Positions 20,372 to 30,445 are shown, numbered from the stretch's first letter. The stretch: DNA of 64,000 nt from Salaquimonas pukyongi (GCF_001953055.1 NZ_CP019044.1:1302001-1366000), one strand, 5' to 3'. Program-made: numbers and translations. The notes: generated by a model not told the origin, from the sequence alone.

Positions 20372-21205
20372 ATGGCACTCAAGAAGTTCAATCCAATCAC
20401 GCCTGGCACACGCCAGCTGGTGATTGTCGATCGTTCGGAGTTGTGGAAGGGCAAGCCGGTCAAGACCTTGACCGAAGGCCTTTCAGCTTCCGGCGGCCGC
20501 AACAACTATGGCCGGGTGACCTCGCATCATCGCGGCGGCGGCCACAAGCGCAGCTACCGCAAGATCGATTTCAAGCGCCGCAAGTGGGATGTGGAAGCAA
20601 CCGTCGAGCGCCTCGAATACGATCCCAACCGCACCGCCTTCATCGCGCTGATCAAGTATGACGATGGCGAATTGAGCTATATCCTGGCACCCCAGCGCAT
20701 TGCCGCCGGCGACAAGGTGGTGGCTTCGGCTTCCGCTGACGTCAAGCCCGGCAACGCCATGCCGCTGAAAGCCATTCCGGTCGGTTCCATCATTCATGCC
20801 ATCGAGCTGAAGCCGGAAAAAGGCGCCCAGGTTGCCCGCTCCGCAGGCGCATACGCCCAGCTCGTCGGCCGCGACGGTGCCTATTCGATCATCCGTCTTA
20901 ATTCCGGCGAGCAGCGCCTGGTGCACAGCAATTGCATGGCCACCATCGGCGCGGTTTCCAATCCGGACAACTCCAACACCAACAAGGGCAAGGCAGGCCG
21001 CAACCGCTGGCTCGGCCGCCGTCCCAATGTCCGCGGCGTTGCCATGAACCCGGTCGATCACCCCCATGGCGGTGGTGAAGGCCGCACGTCGGGTGGCCGT
21101 CATCCGGTTACGCCGTGGGGCAAGCCAACCAAGGGCAAGAAAACCCGGACGAACAAAACGTCCAGCAAGTTCATCATGCGCTCGCGCCATCAGCGCAAGA
21201 AGTAA
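20372..21205 (+). CDS. rplB: 50S ribosomal protein L2
   Basis: 277-aa core protein needed for subunit joining and peptidyl transferase activity. It shows [19 protein letters not shown] in the N-terminal part and the conserved [19 protein letters not shown] with the catalytic-site His. The C-terminal [16 protein letters not shown] is typical. Placed between rplW and rpsS as in most bacteria. Confidence 0.99.
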   Translation: MALKKFNPITPGTRQLVIVDRSELWKGKPVKTLTEGLSASGGRNNYGRVTSHHRGGGHKRSYRKIDFKRRKWDVEATVERLEYDPNRTAFIALIKYDDGELSYILAPQRIAAGDKVVASASADVKPGNAMPLKAIPVGSIIHAIELKPEKGAQVARSAGAYAQLVGRDGAYSIIRLNSGEQRLVHSNCMATIGAVSNPDNSNTNKGKAGRNRWLGRRPNVRGVAMNPVDHPHGGGEGRTSGGRHPVTPWGKPTKGKKTRTNKTSSKFIMRSRHQRKK

Positions 21206-21217
21206 GAGGTCGATAAA

Positions 21218-21496
21218 GTGACACGTTCAGTCTGGAAAGGCCCGTTTGTGGACGGCTATCTGCTCAAGAAAGCAGACAAGGTCCGTGAAGGCGGCCGCAA
21301 TGAAGTCATCAAGACCTGGAGCCGCCGCTCCACCATTCTGCCGCAGTTCGTGGGGCTGACCTTTGGCGTCTACAACGGCCAAAAGCACATCCCCGTCAAT
21401 GTGAGCGAAGACATGGTCGGTCACAAGCTGGGCGAATTCTCCCCGTCGCGGACCTATTACGGTCACGGCGCGGACAAGAAAGCTAAGAGGAAGTAA
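21218..21496 (+). CDS. rpsS: 30S ribosomal protein S19
   Basis: 92-aa protein of the 30S head. The start is GTG 21218 with AAGAGG upstream, giving the classic [38 protein letters not shown] and the basic C-terminus are conserved. It is 12 bases after rplB and 2 bases before rplV, so it is tightly packed in the operon. Confidence 0.98.
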   Translation: MTRSVWKGPFVDGYLLKKADKVREGGRNEVIKTWSRRSTILPQFVGLTFGVYNGQKHIPVNVSEDMVGHKLGEFSPSRTYYGHGADKKAKRK

Positions 21497-21498
21497 CC

Positions 21499-21885
21499 AT
21501 GGGCAAGCCGAAGCGCGAACGGGCGCTGAAAGACAACGAGGCCCGGGCTGTCGCCCGCACCATCCGCGTCAGCCCGCAGAAACTCAATCTGGTTGCGGCC
21601 ATGATCCGCGGCAAGAAGGTCGAAGCGGCACTCGCCGACCTGACCTTCTCGCGCAAGCGTATCGCGGAGACGGTCAAGAAGACCCTGCAGTCCGCAATCG
21701 CCAATGCCGAGAACAACCATGACCTCGACGTCGACAATCTGGTTGTCGCCGAGGCCTATGTCGGCAAGTCGATCGTGCTGAAGCGTTTTCACGTGCGTGG
21801 CCGCGGCCGTGCCAGCCGCATCCTTCGCCCGTTCTCAAACCTGACCATCGTGGTCCGCGAAGTAGAAGAAGAGGAGGCCGCATAA
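21499..21885 (+). CDS. rplV: 50S ribosomal protein L22
   Basis: 128-aa protein whose beta-hairpin reaches into the exit tunnel. [20 protein letters not shown] and the hairpin [17 protein letters not shown] are conserved, the latter being the region where macrolide-resistance changes occur; it looks wild type. The TAA stop shares one base with the rpsC ATG (TAATG). Confidence 0.98.
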   Translation: MGKPKRERALKDNEARAVARTIRVSPQKLNLVAAMIRGKKVEAALADLTFSRKRIAETVKKTLQSAIANAENNHDLDVDNLVVAEAYVGKSIVLKRFHVRGRGRASRILRPFSNLTIVVREVEEEEAA

Positions 21886-22586
21886 TGGGTCAGAAGACGA
21901 ACCCCGTTGGCCTGCGCCTCGGCATCAACCGTACCTGGGATTCCCGCTGGTATGCTGAATCCGCCGAATACGGCAAGCTGCTGCATGAAGACCTGAAGAT
22001 CCGCAAGTTCCTGGAAAAGGAACTGCAGGCTGCTTCGGTCTCCAAGATTGTCATCGAGCGCCCGCACAAGAAGTGCCGCGTGACAATCCATGCTGCCCGC
22101 CCCGGCATCATCATCGGCAAAAAGGGTGCCGATATCGAGAAACTGCGCAAGCGGGTCGGTGAACTCACCGATTCGGAGGTGCACATCAACATCCTGGAAG
22201 TGCGCAAGCCGGAAATCGATGCGACCATCATCGCCCAGTCGATCGCCCAGCAGCTTGAGCGGCGCATCGCCTTCCGCCGTGCCATGAAGCGCGCCGTGCA
22301 GTCTGCCATGCGCCTTGGCGCCCAAGGCATCCGCATCAACTGTTCGGGCCGTCTTGGCGGCGCCGAGATCGCCCGTATGGAATGGTATCGCGAGGGGCGC
22401 GTGCCACTGCACACCCTGCGCGCCGACATCGATTACGGCACTGCCGAAGCATCGACCGCCTACGGTATCTGCGGCGTCAAGGTCTGGGTCTTCAAGGGGG
22501 AAATCCTCGAGCATGACCCGATGGCCTCCGAGCGCCGCGCCACCGAGGGCGCAGAACAGGGCGGCAACCGCCGCCAGAACGCATAA
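21885..22586 (+). CDS. rpsC: 30S ribosomal protein S3
   Basis: 233-aa mRNA-entry protein. Starts [14 protein letters not shown] and has a KH domain with [18 protein letters not shown], then the C-terminal [20 protein letters not shown] segment. The start overlaps the rplV stop by one base. Normal length with a short Glu/Arg-rich tail. Confidence 0.99.
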   Translation: MGQKTNPVGLRLGINRTWDSRWYAESAEYGKLLHEDLKIRKFLEKELQAASVSKIVIERPHKKCRVTIHAARPGIIIGKKGADIEKLRKRVGELTDSEVHINILEVRKPEIDATIIAQSIAQQLERRIAFRRAMKRAVQSAMRLGAQGIRINCSGRLGGAEIARMEWYREGRVPLHTLRADIDYGTAEASTAYGICGVKVWVFKGEILEHDPMASERRATEGAEQGGNRRQNA

Positions 22587-22641
22587 CCGGAGCGGCAAGG
22601 CAACCGAACGCCACAACCGACTGGATTGGGAATAAGACGAG

Positions 22642-23054
22642 ATGTTACAGCCAAAGCGCACCAAATTCCGCAAGCAGCACAAGGGCCGGCTGCACGGGAA
22701 CGCCAAGGGCGGCACCGATCTGAACTTCGGCGCCTACGGCCTGAAGGCCCAGGAACCCGAGCGCGTTACCGCCCGCCAGATCGAGGCTGCCCGCCGTGCG
22801 ATCACCCGTCACATGAAGCGTGCCGGGCGTGTGTGGATCCGCATTTTCCCGGACCTTCCGGTAACCTCCAAACCTACCGAAGTCCGCATGGGCAAGGGCA
22901 AGGATCGGTCGATTACTGGGCGGCCCGCGTCAAGCCGGGAAGAATCATGTTCGAGATCGATGGCGTGCCGGAGGATGTGGCACGCGAAGCTCTGCGCCTT
23001 GGCGCAATGAAGCTTCCGATCAAGACCCGCTTCATTCAGCGCATTGCTGACTGA
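22642..23054 (+). CDS. rplP: 50S ribosomal protein L16, reading frame broken once
   Basis: L16 stabilises A-site tRNA on the 50S subunit. The frame from ATG 22642 is correct through TEVRMGKGK, then shifts at the GG at 22902-22903 and stops at 23010. The correct continuation, [19 protein letters not shown] to the end, is in another frame and ends at 23054. One extra G (GGG in place of GG) restores KGKGSVDYW and a 137-aa protein of the exact family length. Essential gene, so a sequencing or assembly error is most likely. Confidence 0.93.
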
Positions 23055-23085
23055 GCGGCTCAGTTAGACAGAAGGAAGTAAAGCC

Positions 23086-23289
23086 ATGAAGGCCAGCGAC
23101 GTTCGTGTGATGACGGAGGACCAGCTCAAGGATGAGCTCCTCAAGCTGAAGAAAGAGCAGTTCAACCTGCGCTTCCAGCAGGCGACCGGCCAGCTGGACA
23201 ACACCGTTCGCCAGCGCCAGGTGCGCCGCGACATCGCCCGTATTCAAACCATCGCCCGCGAAAAACGGGCCGAAGCACAAAAAGCGTAA
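23086..23289 (+). CDS. rpmC: 50S ribosomal protein L29
   Basis: 67-aa helical-hairpin protein near the tunnel exit, contacting L23. Motif [20 protein letters not shown] is the family signature, followed by the second helix [24 protein letters not shown] lies upstream of the ATG. Position between rplP and rpsQ is standard. Confidence 0.98.
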   Translation: MKASDVRVMTEDQLKDELLKLKKEQFNLRFQQATGQLDNTVRQRQVRRDIARIQTIAREKRAEAQKA

Positions 23290-23300
23290 GGAAGCCGGAT

Positions 23301-23537
23301 ATGCCAAAGCGCGTATTGCAGGGCACTGTGGTCAGTGACAAGAACGAGAAGACGGTCGTGGTCAAGGTAGAGCGCCGCTTTACCCACCCGCTGTTCAAAA
23401 AGACCGTCCGCCGCTCCAAGAACTACAAGGCCCATGACGAAGCCAATTCCCACAAGGTTGGCGACACGGTGTTCATCGAGGAGTGCGCACCGGTTTCGAA
23501 AGACAAGCGCTGGACCATCGTCCAGTCGCAAAGCTGA
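23301..23537 (+). CDS. rpsQ: 30S ribosomal protein S17
   Basis: 78-aa OB-fold protein binding helix 11 of 16S r[23 protein letters not shown] and [18 protein letters not shown] are typical, with the [15 protein letters not shown] segment. It begins 11 bases after rpmC. A 72-base spacer with a small GC-rich dyad separates it from rplN. Confidence 0.98.
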   Translation: MPKRVLQGTVVSDKNEKTVVVKVERRFTHPLFKKTVRRSKNYKAHDEANSHKVGDTVFIEECAPVSKDKRWTIVQSQS

Positions 23538-23609
23538 ATGCGGCCGGGAAACCGGCCTGGTAGAAATGCGCGGCGGTTTTCCGCCACATCTGACAGAAGG
23601 TAGCCAGTC

Positions 23610-23978
23610 ATGATTCAGATGCAAACAAACCTCGACATCGCCGATAACTCCGGCGCCCGTCGTGTTATGTGCATCAAGGTCCTGGGCGGTTCCAAACGGA
23701 AATACGCCTCGGTTGGTGACATCATCGTGGTATCCGTCAAGGAAGCCATCCCGCGTGGCCGTGTAAAGAAGGGCGACGTCATGAAGGCCGTCGTTGTTCG
23801 CACGGCCAAGGACATCCGCCGCGCCGACGGCAGCGTCATCCGTTTCGACGGTAACGCCGCCGTGCTCGTCGATAACAAAAAAGAGCCAGTGGGCACCCGT
23901 ATCTTCGGACCGGTTCCGCGCGAATTGCGCGCCAAGAACCACATGAAGATCATCTCCCTGGCCCCAGAAGTACTCTAA
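23610..23978 (+). CDS. rplN: 50S ribosomal protein L14
   Basis: 122-aa protein at the subunit interface, part of bridge B8 and the binding site of ribosome silencing factor. [20 protein letters not shown] and the [13 protein letters not shown] segment are diagnostic. GAAGG precedes the ATG. It opens the part of the cluster equivalent to the E. coli spc operon. Confidence 0.99.
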   Translation: MIQMQTNLDIADNSGARRVMCIKVLGGSKRKYASVGDIIVVSVKEAIPRGRVKKGDVMKAVVVRTAKDIRRADGSVIRFDGNAAVLVDNKKEPVGTRIFGPVPRELRAKNHMKIISLAPEVL

Positions 23979-23989
23979 GGAGCGTTCCC

Positions 23990-24304
23990 ATGCAGAAGAT
24001 CCGCAAAGGTGACCAGGTGGTCGTCCTTGCCGGCAAGGACAAGGGCCGCACCGGCGAAGTAGTGCAGATGATGCCGAAAGAGGGCAGGGCGCTTGTACGG
24101 GGTGTGAACATGGTTCGCCGCCACCAGCGCCAGACTGCTTCCGCCGAGGCCGGCATTGTGACCAAGGAAGCGCCGATCCAGGTATCCAACCTGGCGCTTG
24201 CCGATCCCAAGGACGGCAAGGCGACCCGTGTCGGCTTCAAGACAACGGACGATGGCCGCAAGGTTCGCGTCGCCAAGCGTTCGGGAGAAGTGATCGATGG
24301 CTGA
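23990..24304 (+). CDS. rplX: 50S ribosomal protein L24
   Basis: 104-aa assembly-initiator protein with an N-terminal KOW motif ([20 protein letters not shown]). The gene ends in an 8-base overlap with rplE, pointing to translational coupling. Length is normal for the group. Confidence 0.98.
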   Translation: MQKIRKGDQVVVLAGKDKGRTGEVVQMMPKEGRALVRGVNMVRRHQRQTASAEAGIVTKEAPIQVSNLALADPKDGKATRVGFKTTDDGRKVRVAKRSGEVIDG

Positions 24305-24854
24305 CACCCAATACACCCCGCGCATGCGCAAGCTTTATGACGACGTGGTTCGTCAGAAGATTCTCGAGCAGTTCGGCTACGCCAATCCCATGGAAGTGCC
24401 GCGTATCGAGAAAGTCGTGCTCAACATGGGTATCGGCGAATCGACCGCCGATTCCAAGAAAGCCCAGAAAGCGGCAGACGACCTCTCGCTGATCGCCGGC
24501 CAGAAGGCCGTCGTGACCCGCGCCCGCAAGTCGATCGCCGGCTTCAAGGTGCGTGAAGCAATGCCCCTTGGCGCCAAGGTCACCTTGCGCAAGGCACACA
24601 TGTACGAATTCCTTGATCGTATGATCAACATCGCGCTGCCCCGCGTGCGCGACTTCCGCGGCCTGAACCCGAAAAGTTTCGACGGCCGCGGCAACTTCGC
24701 AATGGGCATCAAGGAGCACATCGTGTTTCCGGAAATCGACTACGACAAGGTAGACGAAATCTGGGGCATGGACGTCATCGTTTGTACGACGGCGAAAACG
24801 GATGATGAAGCCCGCGCCCTGCTGCGCGAGTTCAACTTCCCGTTCCGTCAGTAA
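24297..24854 (+). CDS. rplE: 50S ribosomal protein L5
   Basis: 185-aa protein that binds 5S rRNA and contacts P-site tRNA. Visible signatures are [15 protein letters not shown], the [19 protein letters not shown] stretch and the C-terminal [20 protein letters not shown]. It starts inside the end of rplX. Confidence 0.99.
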   Translation: MADTQYTPRMRKLYDDVVRQKILEQFGYANPMEVPRIEKVVLNMGIGESTADSKKAQKAADDLSLIAGQKAVVTRARKSIAGFKVREAMPLGAKVTLRKAHMYEFLDRMINIALPRVRDFRGLNPKSFDGRGNFAMGIKEHIVFPEIDYDKVDEIWGMDVIVCTTAKTDDEARALLREFNFPFRQ

Positions 24855-24878
24855 CGGCAAGCGAAAGGAAGGAACAAC

Positions 24879-25184
24879 ATGGCTAAGGTTAGCGCCGTAG
24901 AAAAGAACAAGCGCCGCCGCAGGACTGTGGCAAACCACGCTGAAAAGCGTGCTGCGCTGAAGAAGATTATCATGGACAAGTCAACGCCGATGGAAGAACG
25001 CTTCCGCGCGCAGTTGAAGCTTGCCCAGATGCCGCGTGACGGCTCCAAGACCCGCATCCGCAACCGCTGCGAAGTCTCCGGCCGGCCGCGCGCATACTAC
25101 CGCAAACTGAAAATGTCGCGCATCGCGCTTCGCGAACTGGGCAATGTCGGCAAGGTGCCCGGCATCGTCAAGTCGAGCTGGTAA
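24879..25184 (+). CDS. rpsN: 30S ribosomal protein S14
   Basis: 101-aa long form of S14, without the four zinc-binding cysteines of the short form. [16 protein letters not shown] and the C-terminal [14 protein letters not shown] are diagnostic. GAAAGGAAGG lies before the ATG. Standard position between rplE and rpsH. Confidence 0.98.
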   Translation: MAKVSAVEKNKRRRRTVANHAEKRAALKKIIMDKSTPMEERFRAQLKLAQMPRDGSKTRIRNRCEVSGRPRAYYRKLKMSRIALRELGNVGKVPGIVKSSW

Positions 25185-25196
25185 GGAGGCAAGCAC

Positions 25197-25595
25197 ATGT
25201 CCATGACCGATCCTCTCGGCGATATGCTGACCCGCATCCGCAACGGCCTGATGCGCGGAAAGAACAAGATCAGCACGCCGAACTCCAAGCTGCGTGCCCG
25301 CGTGCTTGATGTGCTGCAGTCCGAAGGCTATATCCGCGGCTACAGCCAGACCGATTTCGACAACGGCAAGTCCGAACTCGAGATCGAACTGAAGTATTTT
25401 GAAGGCGCGCCTGTGATCCGCGAGATCGCCCGCGTCTCCAAGCCTGGCCGCCGCGTCTACGCGTCGGTAAAGAACATCCCCAGCGTCGCCAATGGTCTTG
25501 GCATCGCGATCCTGTCGACGCCGAAAGGTGTGATGGCCGATCACGAGGCCCGCGAACAGAATGTCGGCGGTGAAGTGCTCTGCCAGATCTTCTGA
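25197..25595 (+). CDS. rpsH: 30S ribosomal protein S8
   Basis: 132-aa 16S rRNA-binding protein; in E. coli it is the repressor of the spc operon. Start [20 protein letters not shown]; the ATG at 25203 is an alternative two codons later. C-terminal [18 protein letters not shown] is conserved. AAGGAGG lies directly upstream, overlapping the end of rpsN. Confidence 0.98.
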   Translation: MSMTDPLGDMLTRIRNGLMRGKNKISTPNSKLRARVLDVLQSEGYIRGYSQTDFDNGKSELEIELKYFEGAPVIREIARVSKPGRRVYASVKNIPSVANGLGIAILSTPKGVMADHEAREQNVGGEVLCQIF

Positions 25596-25638
25596 TCGGG
25601 CAGGCGAACCCAGTTAACGCAACCGGACAGGTGAACAA

Positions 25639-26172
25639 ATGTCTCGGATAGGAAAAAGACCGGTAGCAGTTCCCGACGGCGTGACCGCTTCCGTCGACGG
25701 GCAGACCGTGACTGCAAAAGGGCCCAAGGGCGAACTGAATTTTGTCGTCAACGAGGAAGTTATCGTCAAGATGGACGATGATGGAATCAAGGTCGACCCG
25801 CGGGACCAGTCGAAAGACGCGCGCTCCAAATGGGGCATGTCACGCACCCAGATCGAAAACATCATGACCGGTGTTTCCGAAGGGTTCAGCAAGTCGCTGG
25901 AAATCAACGGCGTGGGCTATCGTGCGGCCATGCAGGGCAAGAACCTGCAGCTCTCGCTCGGTTTTTCCCATGAAGTGATCTACGAAGTGCCCGAGGGCAT
26001 CACCGTTGCCACCCCCAAGCCGACGGAAATCACGGTCACCGGCATCGACAAGCAGAAAGTCGGCCAGGTGGCGGCGGAAATCCGCAAATATCGCGGCCCT
26101 GAGCCTTACAAGGGCAAGGGCGTCAAATACGCCGACGAAACGATCTTCCGCAAGGAAGGCAAGAAGAAGTAA
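25639..26172 (+). CDS. rplF: 50S ribosomal protein L6
   Basis: 177-aa protein near the factor-binding site, built from two repeated alpha/beta domains. [15 protein letters not shown] and the C-terminal [18 protein letters not shown] are typical. Full length and in the standard order between rpsH and rplR. Confidence 0.99.
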   Translation: MSRIGKRPVAVPDGVTASVDGQTVTAKGPKGELNFVVNEEVIVKMDDDGIKVDPRDQSKDARSKWGMSRTQIENIMTGVSEGFSKSLEINGVGYRAAMQGKNLQLSLGFSHEVIYEVPEGITVATPKPTEITVTGIDKQKVGQVAAEIRKYRGPEPYKGKGVKYADETIFRKEGKKK

Positions 26173-26183
26173 GCGAGACGGAC

Positions 26184-26546
26184 ATGGCTTCCAATCATTC
26201 AAGCACCAAACGGCGCGCTACCCGCGTCCGCCGCCAGCTCCGCAAGGTGGCCGGCGACCGTCCGCGCCTGAGCATTCATCGCTCCTCCAAAAACATCTAT
26301 GCCCAGGTTATCGACGATACCAAGGGCGTGACGGTGGCCGCAGCCTCCACTTTGGAAAAGGATCTGCGCGGCGATCTGAAAACCGGCGCCGATTCAGCTG
26401 CTGCGGCAGCTGTTGGCAAGCTGGTTGCAGAGCGCGCCGTGAAGGCAGGCGTCAAGGAAGTGGTCTTCGACCGTGGCGCCTTCATCTATCATGGCCGCGT
26501 CAAGGCGCTGGCCGATGCTGCCCGCGAGGGCGGTCTGAACTTCTGA
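26184..26546 (+). CDS. rplR: 50S ribosomal protein L18
   Basis: 120-aa 5S rRNA-binding protein. Basic N-terminus followed by [20 protein letters not shown] and the C-terminal [19 protein letters not shown], both diagnostic. It starts 11 bases after rplF. Confidence 0.98.
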   Translation: MASNHSSTKRRATRVRRQLRKVAGDRPRLSIHRSSKNIYAQVIDDTKGVTVAAASTLEKDLRGDLKTGADSAAAAAVGKLVAERAVKAGVKEVVFDRGAFIYHGRVKALADAAREGGLNF

Positions 26547-26642
26547 TTTCACATGCCGCCCGGCAGGTCGCGCTTTGCATGAAGCAGCGAAACCACCAGG
26601 CGGAAAACACGCGTGCTTCCGGAAAAGAACAAGGACAGGATC

Positions 26643-27212
26643 ATGGCACAGGACAGAAAACCCCGCGGCAATCGCTCCCGCGATGACCGTGACGAGCGCG
26701 ACAGCGAATTCGTCGACAAGCTCGTTGGCATCAACCGCGTTGCCAAAGTGGTCAAGGGCGGACGCCGTTTCGGCTTTGCAGCCCTGGTGGTCGTTGGCGA
26801 CCAGAAAGGCCGCGTCGGCTTTGGCAATGGCAAGGCACGCGAAGTGCCCGAGGCGATCCGCAAGGCAACCGAATCTGCCAAACGCGACATGATCTTCGTT
26901 CCATTGCGTTCGGGCCGTACCCTGCACCACGATGTTGACGGGCGCTGGGGCGCGGGCAAGGTGCATCTGCGCGCTGCCGAACCTGGTACCGGCATCATTG
27001 CAGGCGGCCCGATGCGTGCCGTTTTCGAAACCCTGGGCGTTCAGGACGTGGTCGCCAAGTCGATCGGTTCCTCCAACCCCTACAACATGGTGCGTGCCAC
27101 CTTCGATGCGCTGAAAAAGCAGATGCATCCCAAGGACATCGCCGCCCAGCGCGGACTGAAATACTCGACCCTGCAGGCCCGCCGCCGTGATCTGATCGGC
27201 AGCGAGGAATAA
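26643..27212 (+). CDS. rpsE: 30S ribosomal protein S5
   Basis: 189-aa protein of the decoding region. The start is placed at ATG 26643 ([15 protein letters not shown]) because AAGGACAGGA lies just before it and the length then fits; an ATG at 26613 adds ten unconserved residues. The S5 signature [20 protein letters not shown] and the loop [14 protein letters not shown] are intact. The N-terminal tail is charged, as in relatives. Confidence 0.98.
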   Translation: MAQDRKPRGNRSRDDRDERDSEFVDKLVGINRVAKVVKGGRRFGFAALVVVGDQKGRVGFGNGKAREVPEAIRKATESAKRDMIFVPLRSGRTLHHDVDGRWGAGKVHLRAAEPGTGIIAGGPMRAVFETLGVQDVVAKSIGSSNPYNMVRATFDALKKQMHPKDIAAQRGLKYSTLQARRRDLIGSEE

Positions 27213-27244
27213 GCAGGCGTCAACCGGTTACAAGGAGCCAAATC

Positions 27245-27439
27245 ATGGCTGACAAGAAAAAGACCATTACGGTTGAGCAGATCGGCAGCCCGCTGCGCCG
27301 TCCTGACATTCAGCGCCGCACGCTGATCGGTCTCGGTCTCAACAAGATGAACCGCCGCCGCACGCTGGAAGATACTCCTGCCGTGCGTGGCATGATCAAC
27401 AAGATCCCGCACCTCGTGCGCATCGTCGAAGAAGCCTGA
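27245..27439 (+). CDS. rpmD: 50S ribosomal protein L30
   Basis: 64-aa protein of the large subunit. [20 protein letters not shown] and the C-terminal [16 protein letters not shown] are characteristic. AAGGAG sits before the ATG. It lies between rpsE and rplO as usual. Confidence 0.98.
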   Translation: MADKKKTITVEQIGSPLRRPDIQRRTLIGLGLNKMNRRRTLEDTPAVRGMINKIPHLVRIVEEA

Positions 27440-27456
27440 GCCGGGGAGTTACGATT

Positions 27457-28197
27457 ATGAAACTGAATGATATCAAGGACAATGAGGGCGCCAATCCCTC
27501 GCGCCGCCGCGTTGGACGCGGCATCGGCTCTTCCAAGGGCAAGACCGGCGGGCGTGGCGTCAAGGGTCAGAAATCCCGTTCGGGCGTTGCCATCAACGGC
27601 TTCGAAGGCGGGCAGATGCCAATCTACCGCCGCCTGCCAAAGCGCGGCTTCTCCAACGCAATGTTCGGCAAGGATTACAACGAAGTTTCGCTTGGCCGCA
27701 TTCAGGCAGCGATTGATGCCGGCAAACTCGATGCCAAGGCCACCGTGGACGCCGAGGCACTGGTAAAGGCCGGTGTGATCCGCCGCGTGCGCGACGGTGT
27801 TCGCATCCTTTCCGACGGCGACATCAAGGCCAAGGTCAGCGTTTCCGTTGCCGGTGCCTCAAGGGCCGCCATCGCCAAGCTCGAAAAAGCCGGCGGCAAG
27901 TTCGAGATTTCCGGTGATGCCGGTGATGTTCCCTTTGTCGACGATGTCGTGCTGATCGACGGCATCGGCACCAAGACGGCAAGGGCTCTGCGTGCTGCAG
28001 GCGTTTCCAGGCTCAGCGAGCTCGTCAAGATGGACGATGGGGAACTGGCAAAGGCATGCAAGGAAGCAGGCGCCGGTTCGTCCTGGAAATCCCAGGAATG
28101 GAAGGTCCAGGCCCAGGAAATGATCGACGGCAAACCGCCGCGTGCCCAGGTTGACCGGGACTTGGCCCGCAAAATGGGCGAAAAATCCGGTAAATAA
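27457..28197 (+). CDS. rplO: 50S ribosomal protein L15 with C-terminal helix-hairpin-helix extension
   Basis: 246 aa, against about 145-160 in most bacteria. Residues 1-150 are a normal L15: [18 protein letters not shown], the Gly-rich [12 protein letters not shown], and the RRLPKRGF motif. The extension, residues 160-246, holds a helix-hairpin-helix unit ([20 protein letters not shown], then SRLSELVKM and [10 protein letters not shown]) and a basic tail. The same type of domain is known as a C-terminal extension of L21 in this order, so I infer a domain shared between ribosomal proteins. The frame is continuous and codon use uniform, so this is not a sequence error. An intrinsic terminator follows at once. 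Confidence 0.93.
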   Translation: MKLNDIKDNEGANPSRRRVGRGIGSSKGKTGGRGVKGQKSRSGVAINGFEGGQMPIYRRLPKRGFSNAMFGKDYNEVSLGRIQAAIDAGKLDAKATVDAEALVKAGVIRRVRDGVRILSDGDIKAKVSVSVAGASRAAIAKLEKAGGKFEISGDAGDVPFVDDVVLIDGIGTKTARALRAAGVSRLSELVKMDDGELAKACKEAGAGSSWKSQEWKVQAQEMIDGKPPRAQVDRDLARKMGEKSGK

Positions 28198-28216
28198 CAA
28201 CCGGGAATGAAGATCG

Positions 28217-28242
28217 AGCCCGGGAAATTCCCGGGCTTTTTT
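28217..28242 (+). terminator. Intrinsic terminator between rplO and secY
   Basis: AGCCCGGGA (28217-28225), a short AAT-type loop, then TCCCGGGCT (28229-28237) and a run of six T. The stem is strong and fully paired. It splits the spc cluster, so secY-adk need readthrough or their own promoter in 28243-28402, where I see no convincing -35/-10 pair. Confidence 0.88.
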
Positions 28243-28402
28243 ATTGTTTCGGCCTTGCGGTCCTCGCACATTGTTGAACCAAAGTCTGGCTAAAATTGCA
28301 GACGGATCGGCAATGAGCGGTTGAAAAACGCCCCCGCGAAGGTCCATATAGGCGTTGAATTTGCGGGCCTTGGATAATCAGCCCGAAACCGCGGAGAATT
28401 CC

Positions 28403-29794
28403 ATGGCATCAGCTGCCGAACAACTTGCCGCCAATCTCAATTTTTCCAGTTTTTCCAAGGCAACCGAGCTTAAAAAGCGGCTGTGGTTCACCCTTGGCGC
28501 GCTGATCGTTTACCGGCTCGGAACCTATATTCCCCTGCCGGGCATCAACCCGGAAGCCTATGCCCAGGCCTTCAACAGCCAGAGCCAGGGCGTGCTTGGC
28601 CTGTTCAACATGTTTGCCGGCGGCGCCGTGGAGCGCCTGGCCATTCTGGCCCTCGGCATCATGCCCTATATTTCCGCCTCCATCATCATGCAGTTGATGA
28701 CGTCCATCGTTCCCTCGCTGGAAGCGTTGAAAAAGGAAGGCGAACAGGGCCGCAAGATCATCAACCAGTACACCCGCTACGGCACGGTCATTCTCGCCAC
28801 CATGCAGGCCTATGGCATCGCCATTGGCCTTGAAGGCGGGCAGGGGATCGTCACCGATCCGGGCTGGTTCTTCCGCATCACTGCGGTGCTGTCGCTGGTT
28901 GGCGGCACCATGTTCCTGATGTGGCTTGGTGAACAGATGACCGCCCGCGGGGTGGGCAACGGCATTTCGCTGATCATTTTTGCCGGCATCGTCGCTGCCA
29001 TGCCTGGCGCCGTGGCGCAATTGCTCGAACAGGGCCGTCAGGGCATTATCGAAACGCCTATCATCCTGCTGATCCTTGCCGCCATGATCGTGCTGATCGG
29101 CGTGATCGTGTTCGTTGAGCGCGCCCAGCGCCGCCTGCTGATCCAGTACCCCAAGCGCCAGATCGGCATGAAGATGTTCCAGGGGGACACCTCCCACCTG
29201 CCGCTCAAGCTGAACACCGCCGGGGTTATTCCGCCGATCTTTGCCTCTTCGCTGCTCCTGCTGCCGCTGACGGTTGCAAGCTTTGCCAACAATGAAAGCC
29301 TGCCTGGCTGGCTTTCGGTGATTGCCGCCAATCTGGGACGCGGCCAGCCGGTCTATCTGTTGCTTTATGCCGCCCTGATCGTCTTCTTCGCCTTTTTCTA
29401 TACGGCAATCGTCTTCAATCCCAAGGACACCGCCGACAATCTGAAAAAGCAGGGCGGCTTTATTCCGGGTATCCGTCCTGGCGAGCGCACCGCCGAATAC
29501 ATCGAATACGTGCTGACCCGCGTTACTGCTGTCGGTGCGGTCTATCTGGTGATCGTCTGTCTTATTCCGGAAGTTTTCCTGAGCAATATCGGCATCTCCG
29601 CCTTCCTGGGCGGCACGTCGATGCTGATCATGGTATCGGTGCCCATGGACACGATCCAGCAGATCCAGGGCCATCTGCTGGCCCACCAGTATGAAGGCCT
29701 GGTCAAGAAGTCTCAGCTTCGCGGCGGCAAAAACCGTGGTGGACAGAGATCGGGTCAAAAATCCGGCCACAGATCGGGGAGGAACAGACGTTGA
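28403..29794 (+). CDS. secY: Preprotein translocase subunit SecY
   Basis: 463-aa central channel of the Sec translocon with ten predicted membrane segments. The start is set at ATG 28403 (MASAAEQLAANLNF) with GGAG upstream; a TTG at 28355 in frame is less likely. Plug and channel motifs include YIPLPGINPEAY, GIMPYISASIIMQL and GGFIPGIRPGERTAEY. The C-terminus is basic and Gly/Arg-rich (GGKNRGGQRSGQKSGHRSGR). The stop overlaps the adk start by one base, so secY and adk are coupled. Confidence 0.98.
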   Translation: MASAAEQLAANLNFSSFSKATELKKRLWFTLGALIVYRLGTYIPLPGINPEAYAQAFNSQSQGVLGLFNMFAGGAVERLAILALGIMPYISASIIMQLMTSIVPSLEALKKEGEQGRKIINQYTRYGTVILATMQAYGIAIGLEGGQGIVTDPGWFFRITAVLSLVGGTMFLMWLGEQMTARGVGNGISLIIFAGIVAAMPGAVAQLLEQGRQGIIETPIILLILAAMIVLIGVIVFVERAQRRLLIQYPKRQIGMKMFQGDTSHLPLKLNTAGVIPPIFASSLLLLPLTVASFANNESLPGWLSVIAANLGRGQPVYLLLYAALIVFFAFFYTAIVFNPKDTADNLKKQGGFIPGIRPGERTAEYIEYVLTRVTAVGAVYLVIVCLIPEVFLSNIGISAFLGGTSMLIMVSVPMDTIQQIQGHLLAHQYEGLVKKSQLRGGKNRGGQRSGQKSGHRSGRNRR

Positions 29795-30441
29795 TGAGAC
29801 TGATACTGCTTGGACCGCCGGGAGCGGGGAAGGGAACACAGGCCAAGTTTCTGGTCGACGCCTATGGCATTCCGCAGCTTTCGACCGGCGACATGCTGCG
29901 CGAGGCAGTTGCTGCCGGCAGCGATGTCGGCAAACAGGCAAAAGCCATCATGGAGGCCGGCAAGCTGGTTTCCGACGATATCATGAATGCAATCATTTCC
30001 GAGCGCATCAGCCAGCCAGACTGCAGGAAGGGGTTCATCCTCGACGGCTTCCCCCGTACCCTGGAACAGGCAGACGCGCTGTACCACATGCTCGAAGGCA
30101 AGGGCATGGAGATCGACACGGTCATCGCCCTGGAAGTGGACGACGATGCGCTGGTCGAGCGTATTTCAGGCCGGTTTACCTGCGGCAATTGCGGGGAAGG
30201 CTACCACGACAAATTCAAACAGCCGGCAAAGGAAGGCGTTTGCGACCGTTGCGGCGAAAGTGACTTCAAGCGCCGCAAGGACGACAATCCCGAAACGCTG
30301 CGCACCAGGCTGTTTGCCTATTACAAGGATACCGCCCCGCTGATCGGCTACTATCATGCCTACCGCAAGCTCAGGACCGTCGACGGCATGGCCGATATCG
30401 GCGATGTGACCAAGGCGATTCGGGCCGTTCTGGAGGCCTGA
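29794..30441 (+). CDS. adk: Adenylate kinase
   Basis: 215-aa enzyme that interconverts ATP + AMP and 2 ADP. P-loop GPPGAGKGT at residues 7-15; AMP-binding DGFPRTLEQAD. The LID holds a Cys4 zinc site (CGNC ... CDRC), as in the long, metal-binding form. ATG 29794 overlaps the secY stop (TGATG); a TTG at 29791 is less likely. Normal long-form length. Confidence 0.98.
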   Translation: MRLILLGPPGAGKGTQAKFLVDAYGIPQLSTGDMLREAVAAGSDVGKQAKAIMEAGKLVSDDIMNAIISERISQPDCRKGFILDGFPRTLEQADALYHMLEGKGMEIDTVIALEVDDDALVERISGRFTCGNCGEGYHDKFKQPAKEGVCDRCGESDFKRRKDDNPETLRTRLFAYYKDTAPLIGYYHAYRKLRTVDGMADIGDVTKAIRAVLEA

Positions 30442-30445
30442 AGCC

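Noticed and set aside
28355-28402. TTG start for SecY giving 16 extra residues
   Set aside because: The ATG at 28403 has GGAG upstream and fits the family; the added residues are not conserved.
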